Source of the DNA: VXYL01 sp965208525
Lineage (GTDB): Bacteria; Pseudomonadota; Gammaproteobacteria; Pseudomonadales; Azotimanducaceae
NCBI GenBank assembly: GCA_965208525.1
Contig: OZ242340.1
Coordinates: forward strand, 4,030,001 to 4,094,000
DNA length: 64,000 bases
Direction: 5' to 3'
Within the stretch, counting starts at the first letter, position 1. Each line of letters opens with the position of its first letter. Shown here one piece after another: positions 42,668 to 51,051 of the stretch. The position numbers and the translations under genes were made by a program. The notes below the pieces were generated by a model, which was not told the origin of the DNA, made no database searches, and saw only the letters and a program-made list of their open reading frames with translations.

Positions 42668-43402
42668 ATGCTCGCAACCGTGGAATCTTCCGGCGCATCC
42701 CTTCACGTCGAAACCAACGGCGACTCCTCATTTCCAGCCCTAATGCTCTGGCCCTCCGGCAGCAGTTCCCTCCACGTCTGGGATCACCTTGCTCCACGCC
42801 TCGCCGAGACCTTCCACGTGGTGCGCTTCGACATCCGCGGCGTCGGCCAGAGCACGGCCGCAGATACCGCCAGCGACCAGTTCACCTTCGAGCAATACGC
42901 CACCGACGCCTGCCGCGTCCTGGATCACCTAGGCATCCATGCCTGCCATGTCTGGTCCCAATCCTGGGGCTCCCGCCCAGCCATCGCCTTCTCGGCACTG
43001 CACCCCGAGAGGGTGCTCTCCGCCGCCTTCTACGCCGCCAATACCGATCTCCCCGACGTCCCTGCACAACGCGAAGGCACCCGCCGAGCCGCTGAACGTC
43101 GCCGGGTCACTGGCATCGAAACGCCGCGATTGCCCGAAGGCATGGGCGACCACAAGGACCCAACCACAGTCCCCCTCGCCATGCAGGCCCTTCGCAAGTT
43201 CGACCTAGCCGCCGTGATTCCCCAACTCACCATGCCCACCCTGATCGCCACCGGCGACCACGACCCCAACCTCGCCTCCAGCCGCGAGATTGCCCAAGCC
43301 GCCCCCAACGCCCGCCTCGTCGAACTCAAGGACGTTGGTCACAACGCCATCCTCGAACACCGCGAACTCGCCTTGGAGACCTTCCTCGCCTTCCACGCCT
43401 GA
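42668..43402 (+). CDS. Alpha/beta hydrolase
   Basis: 244 residues of a compact alpha/beta hydrolase. FDIRGVGQS follows strand 4. VWSQSWGSRPA is the nucleophile elbow, with Ser in place of the first Gly of GxSxG. ATGDHDPNL holds the Asp and DVGHNAILEH the His, so the triad is complete. The altered elbow is tolerated in several subfamilies, including 3-oxoadipate enol-lactonase relatives. AAAGGAACC precedes the ATG. It follows the acyl-CoA dehydrogenase by 117 bp. Substrate unknown. Confidence 0.8.
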   Translation: MLATVESSGASLHVETNGDSSFPALMLWPSGSSSLHVWDHLAPRLAETFHVVRFDIRGVGQSTAADTASDQFTFEQYATDACRVLDHLGIHACHVWSQSWGSRPAIAFSALHPERVLSAAFYAANTDLPDVPAQREGTRRAAERRRVTGIETPRLPEGMGDHKDPTTVPLAMQALRKFDLAAVIPQLTMPTLIATGDHDPNLASSREIAQAAPNARLVELKDVGHNAILEHRELALETFLAFHA

Positions 43403-43731
43403 GTCGCGCGCTACGCCATTGGAAGTTCCTATCCCGCCGAGGACGCAGAGTCGCCGACGCGCAAGGAACGGGCCGGAGGGAAGGCATCCTGCTTCCCTAA
43501 GCGCCGACAGGCGCTTTTCCGTCTGCCACATGAAGCAAGTGCGCTGGCGCGCAGGGAATGCAGAGTGCCTTCCCTCCGAGGCTTCGCTTCGAGTCAAGTC
43601 CTTCTAGCGCCAACGGTAGCTACGCCAGGCGGTCCCAGCCCTGTTGGCGACCGTCGCTCCGAACCGCGATTGCGGCCGCAAGGTGGTGAGGACGTGCCTT
43701 AGCGCTGCATGGACGGCGTGCCTTCAGATCG
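43403..43731. other. Convergent gap with a family B element
   Basis: The 329 bp between the hydrolase and the transporter contain a family B element (43474-43578) plus its flanks, and about 120 bp of unremarkable sequence. I see no gene. Confidence 0.6.
43474..43578. mobile_element. Family B MITE-like element, 105 bp
   Basis: CGGAGGGAAGGCAT (43474-43487) mirrors GTGCCTTCCCTCCG (43565-43578) with one mismatch. The interior holds AAGCGCCGACAGGCGCTTTT, as in the 35611 copy. The flank CGCTTCGAGTCAAGTC follows. It is a second long-form copy of the family. Confidence 0.75.
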
Positions 43732-45531
43732 TCAGAAGTACATGGACGCCAGCAGGAATGTGAGCACGGCCCACATCAGGAACGTGAGCGGGGTGCCGAC
43801 GCGGACGAACTCGCTGAAGCGGTAGCCGCCGGCGCTCATCACGAGGAGGTTGGTCTTGTAGGCCATTGGAGTGGCGAAGCTCATGTTGGCGCCGAAGAGC
43901 ACCGCGAGCACGAACGGTTCCGGGGGCAGGTTCAGCTCGGCGGCGATGCCGATGGCGATGGGGGTGCCGATGACGGCGGCCGCGTTGTTGGAGACGACGT
44001 TGGTGAGGAGCGCGAGCAGCATCATCAAGGCGGCCAGGATGACCGTCGGCGTGGCGCCGGTGGTGGCGAACAGAAATACGTCCGTAAGGTATTGGGTGGC
44101 GCCGGTCTTCACGAGCGCGTCGCCCAGGGCCAGGCTTGCCGCCACCACGAAGAAGACGGCGGGGCTGATGGCGCGGATGGCGACGCCGATCCGCAGGCAG
44201 CGGGTGGCGAGCATCAAGAGGGCCCCGAACACTGCGCTTACCGCGATGTGCATCACGCCGGTGGCCGCGAGCACGATGACGGCGGTGAGGATGGCGAGGG
44301 CCAGCTTGGCCTTGCGGGTGCGCGGCAGTTCCATGGTGGCGTCGAGCACGAGGAACTCGCCGTTGCGCTTTAGGCGCCGAATCTGGTTGGGGGGGCCCTG
44401 CACCAGCATCACGTCGCCCTGTTCGAGCACCACATCCTGGATTTCCTCGTGCGGCTGCCAGATGTCCTTGCCCCGGCGGTGCAGGGCGAGCACGGCGAGC
44501 TCGTAGTCCCGCAGGAAGGAGGACGACTTGAGGTTGGCGCGGTCCAGCCTCGAGCCGCCGACGACCGCCACCTCCGCCATCGCGAGGCCCTCCGGCGTCT
44601 CGTCGTTGCCGGCGCTGTCGCGACGCTGCAACGTGCCCTTCATGGCGCGAGCGAAGTTGGCAAGATGGGTGGAGGTGTCGCGCACCCGCAGGCGGTCGCC
44701 GGCGCGAAGGATTTCGTGCGGGCCGGCATAGAGCGACAGGTCATCGCGGCGGATGCGGATGATCTTCATGCCGTCGCCCACCGCCTGGGTGGCCTCCTCC
44801 ACGGTCTTGCCTACCACGCTGCTCGCTTCCGAAAGGGTGATGCGGGCATCGAACAGGCGCGTAGAGGAATCCGCCAGTTGAATACCCCGCTCGGGCAGCA
44901 TCCGCGGCGCCACCAGCCACAGGTAGAGGATGGCGACGCCGCCGGCGATGGCCGCCGGCACGGCGAAATCGAACATGCCGAAGCGTTCGAGGCCGTAGTC
45001 GTTGGCCACCGCGACGACGAGGAGGTTAGTGGAGGTGCCGATGGTGGTGGCCATGCCGCCCACCAAGGTGGCGAAGCCCATCGGCATCAGCACTCGCGTG
45101 GGGGAGGCGTTGGCGCGCAGGCACGCGCTGATGAGGATGGGCAGTAGCAGCACGACGATGGGCGTGTTGTTGACGAAGGCCGACAGCATGGCGCCAACGA
45201 GAAGCGTCGCGAACAGGGACAGGAACGGCACCCGCGCCCATGCCCGGCCCAAGAGCCGTCCGACCGGTTCGAGGGCGCCGGTGACGACGATGCCTTGGCC
45301 GAGCACCATCAGCGCGCATACGGAGATGAGCGCCTCGTGGCCGAGCCCGAAGAAGAGTCCGGCCGGCTCGACACCCTCGAAGGGGAACACGGAGAAGCCG
45401 ACGGCCAGCAGGGACAGCAGGCCCAAGCTCGTGATTTCGAGGCGAATCTTGTCTTGACTGAAGAGATAGAGCGCCGCCGCCGTCACCAGCAACAGCACGA
45501 GCGCGTGGGGGTTTGGGATGGTGGGGAACAT
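43732..45531 (-). CDS. SLC13/DASS-type permease with two RCK_C domains
   Basis: 599 residues with about ten to twelve membrane helices in two halves. NNTPIVVLLLPILI and NAAAVIGTPIAIGIAAEL are the repeated hairpin motifs of the divalent anion:sodium symporter group. Between the halves, two cytoplasmic TrkA-C (RCK_C) domains occur (about 205-385), with LRAGDRLRVRDTS and LEQGDVMLVQGP. Relatives import sulfate, phosphate or dicarboxylates at the inner membrane, with RCK_C domains as likely ligand sensors. Substrate not determined. Confidence 0.85.
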   Translation of the reverse strand: MFPTIPNPHALVLLLVTAAALYLFSQDKIRLEITSLGLLSLLAVGFSVFPFEGVEPAGLFFGLGHEALISVCALMVLGQGIVVTGALEPVGRLLGRAWARVPFLSLFATLLVGAMLSAFVNNTPIVVLLLPILISACLRANASPTRVLMPMGFATLVGGMATTIGTSTNLLVVAVANDYGLERFGMFDFAVPAAIAGGVAILYLWLVAPRMLPERGIQLADSSTRLFDARITLSEASSVVGKTVEEATQAVGDGMKIIRIRRDDLSLYAGPHEILRAGDRLRVRDTSTHLANFARAMKGTLQRRDSAGNDETPEGLAMAEVAVVGGSRLDRANLKSSSFLRDYELAVLALHRRGKDIWQPHEEIQDVVLEQGDVMLVQGPPNQIRRLKRNGEFLVLDATMELPRTRKAKLALAILTAVIVLAATGVMHIAVSAVFGALLMLATRCLRIGVAIRAISPAVFFVVAASLALGDALVKTGATQYLTDVFLFATTGATPTVILAALMMLLALLTNVVSNNAAAVIGTPIAIGIAAELNLPPEPFVLAVLFGANMSFATPMAYKTNLLVMSAGGYRFSEFVRVGTPLTFLMWAVLTFLLASMYF

Positions 45532-45629
45532 GAGAGGATTTTACGGGCCTTCGGAGGGCAGGCAGGATGCCTCAACATGGAGCCGCGTCTTCGTTGCAGG
45601 GCTGCTGCGGAGCGGCTCTGGCTGGGTCG

Positions 45630-46064
45630 CTACTTGCTTCGCTGACGTCGAAACACGGGTAGGACGACGCCCTCGCCCACATCCAGGAACTCCACTTGCA
45701 CCCGCTGGCCGATGGCAACTTGCTCCGGTGGCGTATCGATGAGGTTGGAGGTGATGTGGACGCCCTCGTCCAGAGCCACTTCCACCGTGGCGAACGGCGT
45801 GTAGCCGCGTAGGGCCGGATGCACGGCTTGGTGGGTGATGACGTAGGAATGCACTTCGCCGCGGCCGTCGGACTCCTGCCAAACGAACTCCATGGCGCCG
45901 CAACTGCCGCACTTGGCGCGGGGCGGATGGCTGATCGCGCCGCACGCAGCGCAGCGCTGTACCGCGAGGCGCCTTTCCTTCAGCGCTTCCCAGAACGGCG
46001 CCGACTCTTCCGATGCCTGCGGCAGAGGAAGGTCGGGCGGGCGCTCGAAGGTCCAGTCGCTCAT
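45630..46064 (-). CDS. Zn-ribbon/OB-fold DUF35 protein, partner of the thiolase-like protein
   Basis: 144 residues. A rubredoxin-like zinc ribbon (CAACGAISHPPRAKCGSCG, four Cys) at about 38-56 is followed by an OB fold (VHSYVITHQAVHP, then TPFATVEVALDEGVHITSNL). DUF35 proteins bind acyl-CoA and pair with thiolase-fold enzymes. Its ATG overlaps the TGA of the thiolase-like gene (ATGA), so they are co-translated and probably form one complex. Confidence 0.88.
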   Translation of the reverse strand: MSDWTFERPPDLPLPQASEESAPFWEALKERRLAVQRCAACGAISHPPRAKCGSCGAMEFVWQESDGRGEVHSYVITHQAVHPALRGYTPFATVEVALDEGVHITSNLIDTPPEQVAIGQRVQVEFLDVGEGVVLPVFRRQRSK

Positions 46065-47179
46065 GCGTCACTCCGTTCGAGGATCACGGCGCCGGTGCCG
46101 ATGCCGGTGTCCACAAAGGAAAGCCGTGCGTTCGGCACCTGGCTCGTGGATTCGCCTCTGGCCTGGCGCACGCCTTCGATGAGATGGTTCATGCCCTGCA
46201 GGTACACCTCGGAAAGATGGCCCCCGGAGGTGTTCACGGGCAGCTTGCCCGAACTCCACATCGTGCCGCCATCTTCGACGAAATGACCAGCATCTTCGAC
46301 GAAACCGTAGTCTTCGAGCGCGAATAGGACGAACGGGCCGAAGTGGTCGTAGATTTGCACGACGTCGATGTCCGACCGCTCCAAACCGGCCATGGCGAAG
46401 AGGCGCCGAGCGGTTCGATGCACGGGGGACGATTGTCCTGGCCCCGACTGTGCAGCGGCCCGGATCAGCGCCAGCGGGCGGTCGGGGCGGCGTTCCCGCG
46501 CGAGTTCAGGACGGGTCAGCACCAGCGCGCCGCCGCCGTCGCTTTCGAGACAGCAGTCGAAGAGGTGGAACGGGTCAACGATGAGACGCGACTCTTGGTG
46601 ATCCTCTAGCGTCAGCGGGCGGTCGTGGAAGGTGGCGCGCGGATTGCGGTTGGCGTGCTTGCGCTGTATCACCGCCTGCTGACCAAACTGCCGGCTGGTG
46701 ACACCGGTCTCGAACATGCGCCGCCGCGCCGACATGGCGAGGCCGTGCTGCGGCGTGAGCAAGCCAAACGGCTCAGTGAACGCGCCGGAGCCGCGACCGC
46801 CTTGACCCGTTACGTCGCCCCGGCCGTAGCGCCTTCCGGAACGGCCGTTGACGCCGCGATAGATGACGATGGTGCCCGCAAGGCCCGCGTGGATGGCCGC
46901 CGCGGCATGGGCCACGAGCGGTGCGCCGACATTGCCAGCCTGGTTGATCTCGCCGAACCACGCGAGGTCGGGAATGCCGAGGTTGACGGCAACCTCTGCC
47001 TCGGAGCTAGTGTCCACGAACCACTTCATCAGGCCGTCCACCTCCGCTGCGGCGATGCCGGCGTCGTCGAGCGCGGCGCCGATGGCCTGCAGCGAAAGGG
47101 CGAGCTCGGTGCGGCCGCTGTCGCGGGAGTAGTCGGTCTCGCCGACCCCGGCGATGGCTACGGCATTGGAAAATGACAT
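46061..47179 (-). CDS. Thiolase-fold protein lacking the N-terminal cysteine (lipid-transfer/Ltp2-like)
   Basis: 372 residues of the SCP2-thiolase group. At the place of the nucleophilic Cys the sequence reads INQAGNVGAPLVAHAA with no Cys. VQIYDHFGPFVLFALEDYG and NTSGGHLSEVYLQGMNH are conserved. In actinobacterial Ltp2, which also lacks the Cys and pairs with a DUF35 protein, the activity is retro-aldol cleavage of a beta-hydroxyacyl-CoA rather than thiolysis. A similar C-C cleavage is plausible here. The ATG at 47179 gives the usual MSFSNAVAIAGVGETDY start. Confidence 0.85.
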   Translation of the reverse strand: MSFSNAVAIAGVGETDYSRDSGRTELALSLQAIGAALDDAGIAAAEVDGLMKWFVDTSSEAEVAVNLGIPDLAWFGEINQAGNVGAPLVAHAAAAIHAGLAGTIVIYRGVNGRSGRRYGRGDVTGQGGRGSGAFTEPFGLLTPQHGLAMSARRRMFETGVTSRQFGQQAVIQRKHANRNPRATFHDRPLTLEDHQESRLIVDPFHLFDCCLESDGGGALVLTRPELARERRPDRPLALIRAAAQSGPGQSSPVHRTARRLFAMAGLERSDIDVVQIYDHFGPFVLFALEDYGFVEDAGHFVEDGGTMWSSGKLPVNTSGGHLSEVYLQGMNHLIEGVRQARGESTSQVPNARLSFVDTGIGTGAVILERSDA

Positions 47180-47256
47180 TGGTCTTGCCTGGCCTGGGTG
47201 GCGGAGCGGCGAGAGCATACACGGGGAACGGTATCTTGCCCCGCCGCTCCCCTACG

Positions 47257-47697
47257 CTATTGCTGCTGGGCGTGGTAGCCGGCGAGCGCCCAAGTGCCGT
47301 TGGGTTGGCGCTGCATGGAAAGGTTTTCGTGGATGCTGCCGTTCTGCCAGTGCGAGTCGTAGCTGACGATCACGTATTCGCCCTCGGGGGCACCCCAAGG
47401 GTTGCTGACGTAGGTGGTGGTGCCCACTGCACGGGACTCGTGCGCGCCGAGGGGGTCGCGCAGCGCCTGCACTTGGGCGAGCCATTCGTCGCGCGACACC
47501 TGTTCCTTGAGGAAGGGGGAAGCGATGGCGCGCACGGCTTCGTAGTCGCCGGCGTCGAGGCGTTCAAGGATGGGCACGGTGGCGGCGACGGCGGCCCGCT
47601 CGGCCTCGGGATTGCTCTCGCCGCAGCCGGCCAGCAGCCACATGACGGTGCCGAGAACGGCGCCCGTCAACGCCTTTGCGGCCCACCGACGGGCCAT
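47257..47697 (-). CDS. DUF4019-like lipoprotein
   Basis: 146 residues. The signal segment ends WLLAGC, a good lipobox. The short mature domain (DAGDYEAVRAIASPFLKEQV, later YVIVSYDSHWQNGSIHENLSM and NGTWALAGYH) resembles DUF4019, a small periplasmic fold of unknown role. A Met at 47742 is also in frame, but the ATG at 47697 places the charged n-region correctly. No operon partner. Confidence 0.65.
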   Translation of the reverse strand: MARRWAAKALTGAVLGTVMWLLAGCGESNPEAERAAVAATVPILERLDAGDYEAVRAIASPFLKEQVSRDEWLAQVQALRDPLGAHESRAVGTTTYVSNPWGAPEGEYVIVSYDSHWQNGSIHENLSMQRQPNGTWALAGYHAQQQ

Positions 47698-47799
47698 CCG
47701 CGGTACTGCAATCGATTCCAAACGACACCTCGCCAACATCAACCTGCGCCGCGTATTGTGGTGGTGCGCGCGGGCGGTGACAAACTCCCGGTATTGGCC

Positions 47800-48390
47800 T
47801 CATTGTCTTCGCGCCCCACGGCATCGTTCCGCCCAATCCTCGAGGTCGTCGAACTGCGGCGGCGTCACGAACGAGGCTTGGATCGGCAGCTTGACGACGC
47901 CAGGCGCCACGATTTCGCCGCGCTTCTCCAACGCGGCGATGGGATCACGCAGGGTCGAGATGATGGACTCAAGCCAAGCACACAGTTCGCCGAGCAGGTG
48001 GCCGTGGATGGCCACGAGAATGTCGCGCCCCTCCGTCCCCAAGGGGTCGCAGCGCAGCGCCCGCAGCTTGCAGTGGCGCCACAGCACGGCATCGACATGG
48101 CGCTCGATGCGCCCCATCGCGGTGGCAACCGAGTCCTCGCCCTGCTCGGTGCCGTAAAGGACGAAGTTGAGATCGCCAATGTCGTAGCTGAGCGATTGCA
48201 CGCACTCGACGTACACCGTCATGATGGCGGCGGACTCGAACATCATCCAGTCGGCCGCGTGACGGTGGCCGGCGGGGCGCACCTGCCGCTCCATGCCGGG
48301 CTTGATCTTCGCGAGCATGGTCTCGGCGTGGGTCAGGACCTCATCGAGAATGGGGGGCCGTTCGGGTTCCTCCAGGATGAACTTGAGCAT
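47800..48390 (-). CDS. Conserved helical protein of unknown function
   Basis: 196 residues, mostly helical, no signal peptide or membrane helix. The start MLKFILEEPERPPILDEVLTH has GGAGAAACC upstream of the ATG at 48390. It is rich in Cys and His (HRHAADWMMFESAA, YVECVQS, LWRHCKLRALRC), which could bind a metal or haem, but no recognised motif is formed. Codon and amino-acid use look like a real gene. I do not recognise the family. Confidence 0.5.
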   Translation of the reverse strand: MLKFILEEPERPPILDEVLTHAETMLAKIKPGMERQVRPAGHRHAADWMMFESAAIMTVYVECVQSLSYDIGDLNFVLYGTEQGEDSVATAMGRIERHVDAVLWRHCKLRALRCDPLGTEGRDILVAIHGHLLGELCAWLESIISTLRDPIAALEKRGEIVAPGVVKLPIQASFVTPPQFDDLEDWAERCRGARRQ

Positions 48391-48590
48391 GGTTTCTCCG
48401 ATGGAAGCTCGGGTGGAGCGGCATTGGAGACCGGACGCAAGTGGTTGGAACCCGAAAGGGCGATTTCGCGCGCGTTGTGAGGGCGATGTCTCACGTGACC
48501 CGGTTCGGAACGGGGAAAACCAAGACGGGGTCCGTGACGACAATCGTCGGACGGGGGATAATCCCGGAGGGGATGGTGGGGAACTTGAGG

Positions 48591-49169
48591 ATGCACAGGG
48601 GTAGGGGATTCGCCGTGGCGTGCGCATTCGCGTGCGGGGCTTGGGCGTGGGCGGAAAGCGGGGCGACAGTTGGCGCCTTGCCGCTGACGGCGCTCAACGG
48701 CGACGAGGTGACAATCGAGCCACATTCGGTGCTTGGGGCACTGCTCATCGTCGGGTTCTCGCAGGAATCGAGCGAGCAGACGCGGGCTTGGGGCAAGCAT
48801 GTTGCCGAGTGGGCAGACGAGCACGCCGGCGACGCGCCGCCACCACCCCCCATGCACCTGCCAATGGAGTCTTCCGCCACCGAGGATCCAATGCCGGTGT
48901 TTAGCATCGTCGTGATTGGCGAAGCCTCCCGCTTCATGCGGGGGATGTTCCGGAGGATGATGAAGGGAGTCATGCCGGAGGAGGTCGAGGGGAGCTTCTT
49001 CCTCGCCTACGAGCGCGCCGATGCGTGGCGGGAAGTCGCTGCGGTGGGCGACGAGGCTGCCGCCTATGTGTTCCGCATCGACCCCCAAGGACGCATTTGC
49101 GAACGACATGCCGGGCCGCCGTCAGACGAGGCCATCGCTGGTCTTCTCAATGCACCCTGTTCGTTTTAG
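48591..49169 (+). CDS. Exported protein, possible thioredoxin-like fold
   Basis: 192 residues with a signal peptide (to about residue 23). LPLTALNGDEVTIEPHSVLGALLIVGFSQESSEQTRAWGKHV resembles the beta-alpha-beta opening of thioredoxin-like or ATP10-like proteins, but no redox CxxC is present. A Pro-rich loop and several Met-rich helices follow (SRFMRGMFRRMMKGVM). Start at 48591 is set by the signal peptide. Function unknown; the fold call is inference. Confidence 0.5.
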   Translation: MHRGRGFAVACAFACGAWAWAESGATVGALPLTALNGDEVTIEPHSVLGALLIVGFSQESSEQTRAWGKHVAEWADEHAGDAPPPPPMHLPMESSATEDPMPVFSIVVIGEASRFMRGMFRRMMKGVMPEEVEGSFFLAYERADAWREVAAVGDEAAAYVFRIDPQGRICERHAGPPSDEAIAGLLNAPCSF

Positions 49170-49178
49170 GGCGCGGTG

Positions 49179-49574
49179 ATGGCAAGGGAACCCGTCCCCA
49201 TCAAGTTTCCGCCGAACGAGCGCTTGGCCGAGCTCTTCGCCCGCGTGGTGGAGGTCGCCAAGCAGTTTCCCGGCGTCGAGGAGAGCCGCAGCTACGGCAC
49301 GCCTTCGCTGAAGGTAAAGCGTAGGTTTCTCGCTAGGCTGCGGTCGGAGGCGGAGGGTGGCCTCGCCATCCATTGCGACATGATGGAGCGCGAAATGCTG
49401 ATGCAAGCCGCGCCGGAGACGTTCTACATTACGGACCACTACGCGGACTACCCGATGGTGCTGATCAACCTCGAAACGGTGCGCTGGGACGCCCTGCCGG
49501 ACATCATCGAAAGGGCCTGGCGCCGGGTCGCCACGGCAAAGCTGGTGCGAGAGTTCGAAGAACGGTCGGAGTGA
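49179..49574 (+). CDS. MmcQ/YjbR-family DNA-binding-fold protein
   Basis: 131 residues. FPGVEESRSYGTPSLKVKRRFLARL and ITDHYADYPMVLINLETV match the YjbR/CyaY-like double-wing fold of the MmcQ/YjbR family. Members are small cytoplasmic proteins of unknown role. A GTG immediately before the ATG at 49179 could also start it. It lies nine bases after the preceding gene and is probably co-transcribed. Confidence 0.75.
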   Translation: MAREPVPIKFPPNERLAELFARVVEVAKQFPGVEESRSYGTPSLKVKRRFLARLRSEAEGGLAIHCDMMEREMLMQAAPETFYITDHYADYPMVLINLETVRWDALPDIIERAWRRVATAKLVREFEERSE

Positions 49575-49575
49575 T

Positions 49576-49621
49576 GGCGCGCCCTGACGGGCGCGTCGGC
49601 AGTTCGCTTGCGCGAACTGCT
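49576..49621 (+). repeat. Family C double stem-loop repeat
   Basis: GGCGCGCCCTGACGGGCGCG and CAGTTCGCTTGCGCGAACTG form two consecutive stem-loops directly after the YjbR-like gene. Confidence 0.8.
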
Positions 49622-49644
49622 GTGCTTCGACGAATCCATCGACG

Positions 49645-49680
49645 CATTCAACACGGGCGGGGACAAGCCCGCCCCGAAGG
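49645..49680 (+). repeat. Family A repeat
   Basis: GCATTCAACACGGGCGGGGA, then CAAGCCCGCCCCGAAGG, is a family A unit with the CATCGACGCATTCAA flank. Confidence 0.7.
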
Positions 49681-49682
49681 GG

Positions 49683-49770
49683 CACGACACGTTGATCGTT
49701 TGAGGACTTGGTTCGAAGCGGCGGCCCTTGGGGCGAGGGCATCTTGCCCTCGCCCCCAAGGGGGGGCCGT
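49683..49770 (-). repeat. Family B collapsed palindrome, minus orientation
   Basis: The CACGACACGTTGATCGTTTG flank comes first, then CCCTTGGGGCGAGGGCA and TGCCCTCGCCCCCAAGGG facing each other. It is the mirror orientation of the copy at 21303. Confidence 0.72.
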
Positions 49771-49928
49771 GCGGACGCGGCGGTGTCGGTGACGCCGAGT
49801 CGGTCGGCGCGTTCGACGCATTCCTCGTAGGGACCGGGTGCGACCGACGGTTGCTTTTTTTTGCAGGGTCTTGCCGTGTGTGTCGGTGTAGGTGCTAAAG
49901 TGCGGCTCGACTTGGAGGAGGCATCGCC

Positions 49929-51047
49929 TTGCGACCTGTTCTTCTCGCGTTAGGACTCCCGCTGCTCTCCGGCTGCGGCGACGAGCCCGCTTCCGGCGGT
50001 GGTGGCGGTGGCTGGCCCGGTGCGGCCGGTGGCGGTAGGCCGCCGGCGCTGGTGGTGACGGCGCCAGCGGAAGTGCGCGCCATTGCCGATGTCGTCGAGG
50101 CCGTTGGCACCACGCTTGCCAACGAATCCGTCACGGTTACGGCCAAGGTCACCGACGCCATCCGGCGCGTGCGCTTCGACGACGGTGACTACGTGAACGA
50201 AGGCGACGTTCTTGTAGAGCTCACGAATCAGGAGCAGACCGCGCTCTTGGCGGAGGCCGAGGCGAACCTCGTCGACGCCCGCACGCAGCACACGCGCCTG
50301 AATGACCTCCTCACCCAAGGCAGCGTGCCGGTTTCCGACGTCGACGAGGCGCGGGCGCGGCTCTCCGCCGCCACCGCCCGCTATCAGGCCATCGTCGCCC
50401 GGCTTTCGGATCGGCTGATCCGGGCGCCCTTTGCGGGGGTGCTCGGCTTCCGCATGGTGAGCGCCGGCACGCTCATCACCCCCGGCACCGCCATCACGAC
50501 GCTCGACGACATCTCCCTCATCAAGCTCGATTTCGCCATACCCGAAGTCCACTTCGGCGAGGTGCGGCCCGGGCTCGCCCTCACGGCCCACAGCGTCGCC
50601 TTCCCCGACCGGGAGTTCACCGCGTCCGTCGAGACCATCTCCTCGCGCATCAACCCGGTCACTCGCGCGGTGCCGGTGCGCGCCTTGATCGACAACACCG
50701 AGCTCTTGCTGCGTCCGGGAATGCTGATGACCGTGCGCCTCACCACCGCCAGTCGAGATGGGCTGATGGTGCCGGAGACCGCCTTGCTGCAGCGCGGCGA
50801 GGACACCTTCGTCTATACGGTGAGCGAAGGCCGCGCCGCCATGACCGCCATCGACCTCGGCATCCGTCGCGCCGGCTGGGCCGAGGCAATCACCGGGCTC
50901 AACGTCGGCCAGGAGGTCATCACCGAGGGGGTCATAAAGGTGCGGCCCGGCGTTCCGGTGCGGGTCGCTGGCAACGAACCTCCCGGCGCGGGTCGGCGAG
51001 GACCGCCCGGAGGACGGCCGGGAGGACCGGCCGCCCGAGGAGGATAG
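49929..51047 (+). CDS. RND efflux periplasmic adaptor (membrane fusion protein)
   Basis: 372 residues. Lipoprotein signal LLSGC, a Gly-rich linker, then the HlyD/AcrA layout: a lipoyl half (VTDAIRRVRFDDGDYVNEGD), a helical hairpin (QTALLAEAEANLVDARTQHT), the second lipoyl half (RLIRAPFAGVLG) and beta barrel. The start is a TTG at 49929 with GGAGGAGG eight bases upstream. It links the inner-membrane pump encoded four bases downstream to an outer-membrane channel, not seen here. Confidence 0.9.
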   Translation: MRPVLLALGLPLLSGCGDEPASGGGGGGWPGAAGGGRPPALVVTAPAEVRAIADVVEAVGTTLANESVTVTAKVTDAIRRVRFDDGDYVNEGDVLVELTNQEQTALLAEAEANLVDARTQHTRLNDLLTQGSVPVSDVDEARARLSAATARYQAIVARLSDRLIRAPFAGVLGFRMVSAGTLITPGTAITTLDDISLIKLDFAIPEVHFGEVRPGLALTAHSVAFPDREFTASVETISSRINPVTRAVPVRALIDNTELLLRPGMLMTVRLTTASRDGLMVPETALLQRGEDTFVYTVSEGRAAMTAIDLGIRRAGWAEAITGLNVGQEVITEGVIKVRPGVPVRVAGNEPPGAGRRGPPGGRPGGPAARGG

Positions 51048-51051
51048 GACC

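Larger units (their letters stand above)
49575..49928. other. Intergenic region with families C, A and B side by side
   Basis: The 354-bp gap holds family C (49576-49621), family A (49645-49680) and a collapsed family B (49683-49770), then about 150 bp leading to the efflux genes. A T run at 49854-49862 and TAAAGT at 49897 fall near the expected promoter but do not form a convincing consensus. Confidence 0.55.

Noticed and set aside
468..49770. The repeats as a CRISPR array
   Set aside because: Copies are kilobases apart, palindromic, in both orientations, and no cas gene is present.
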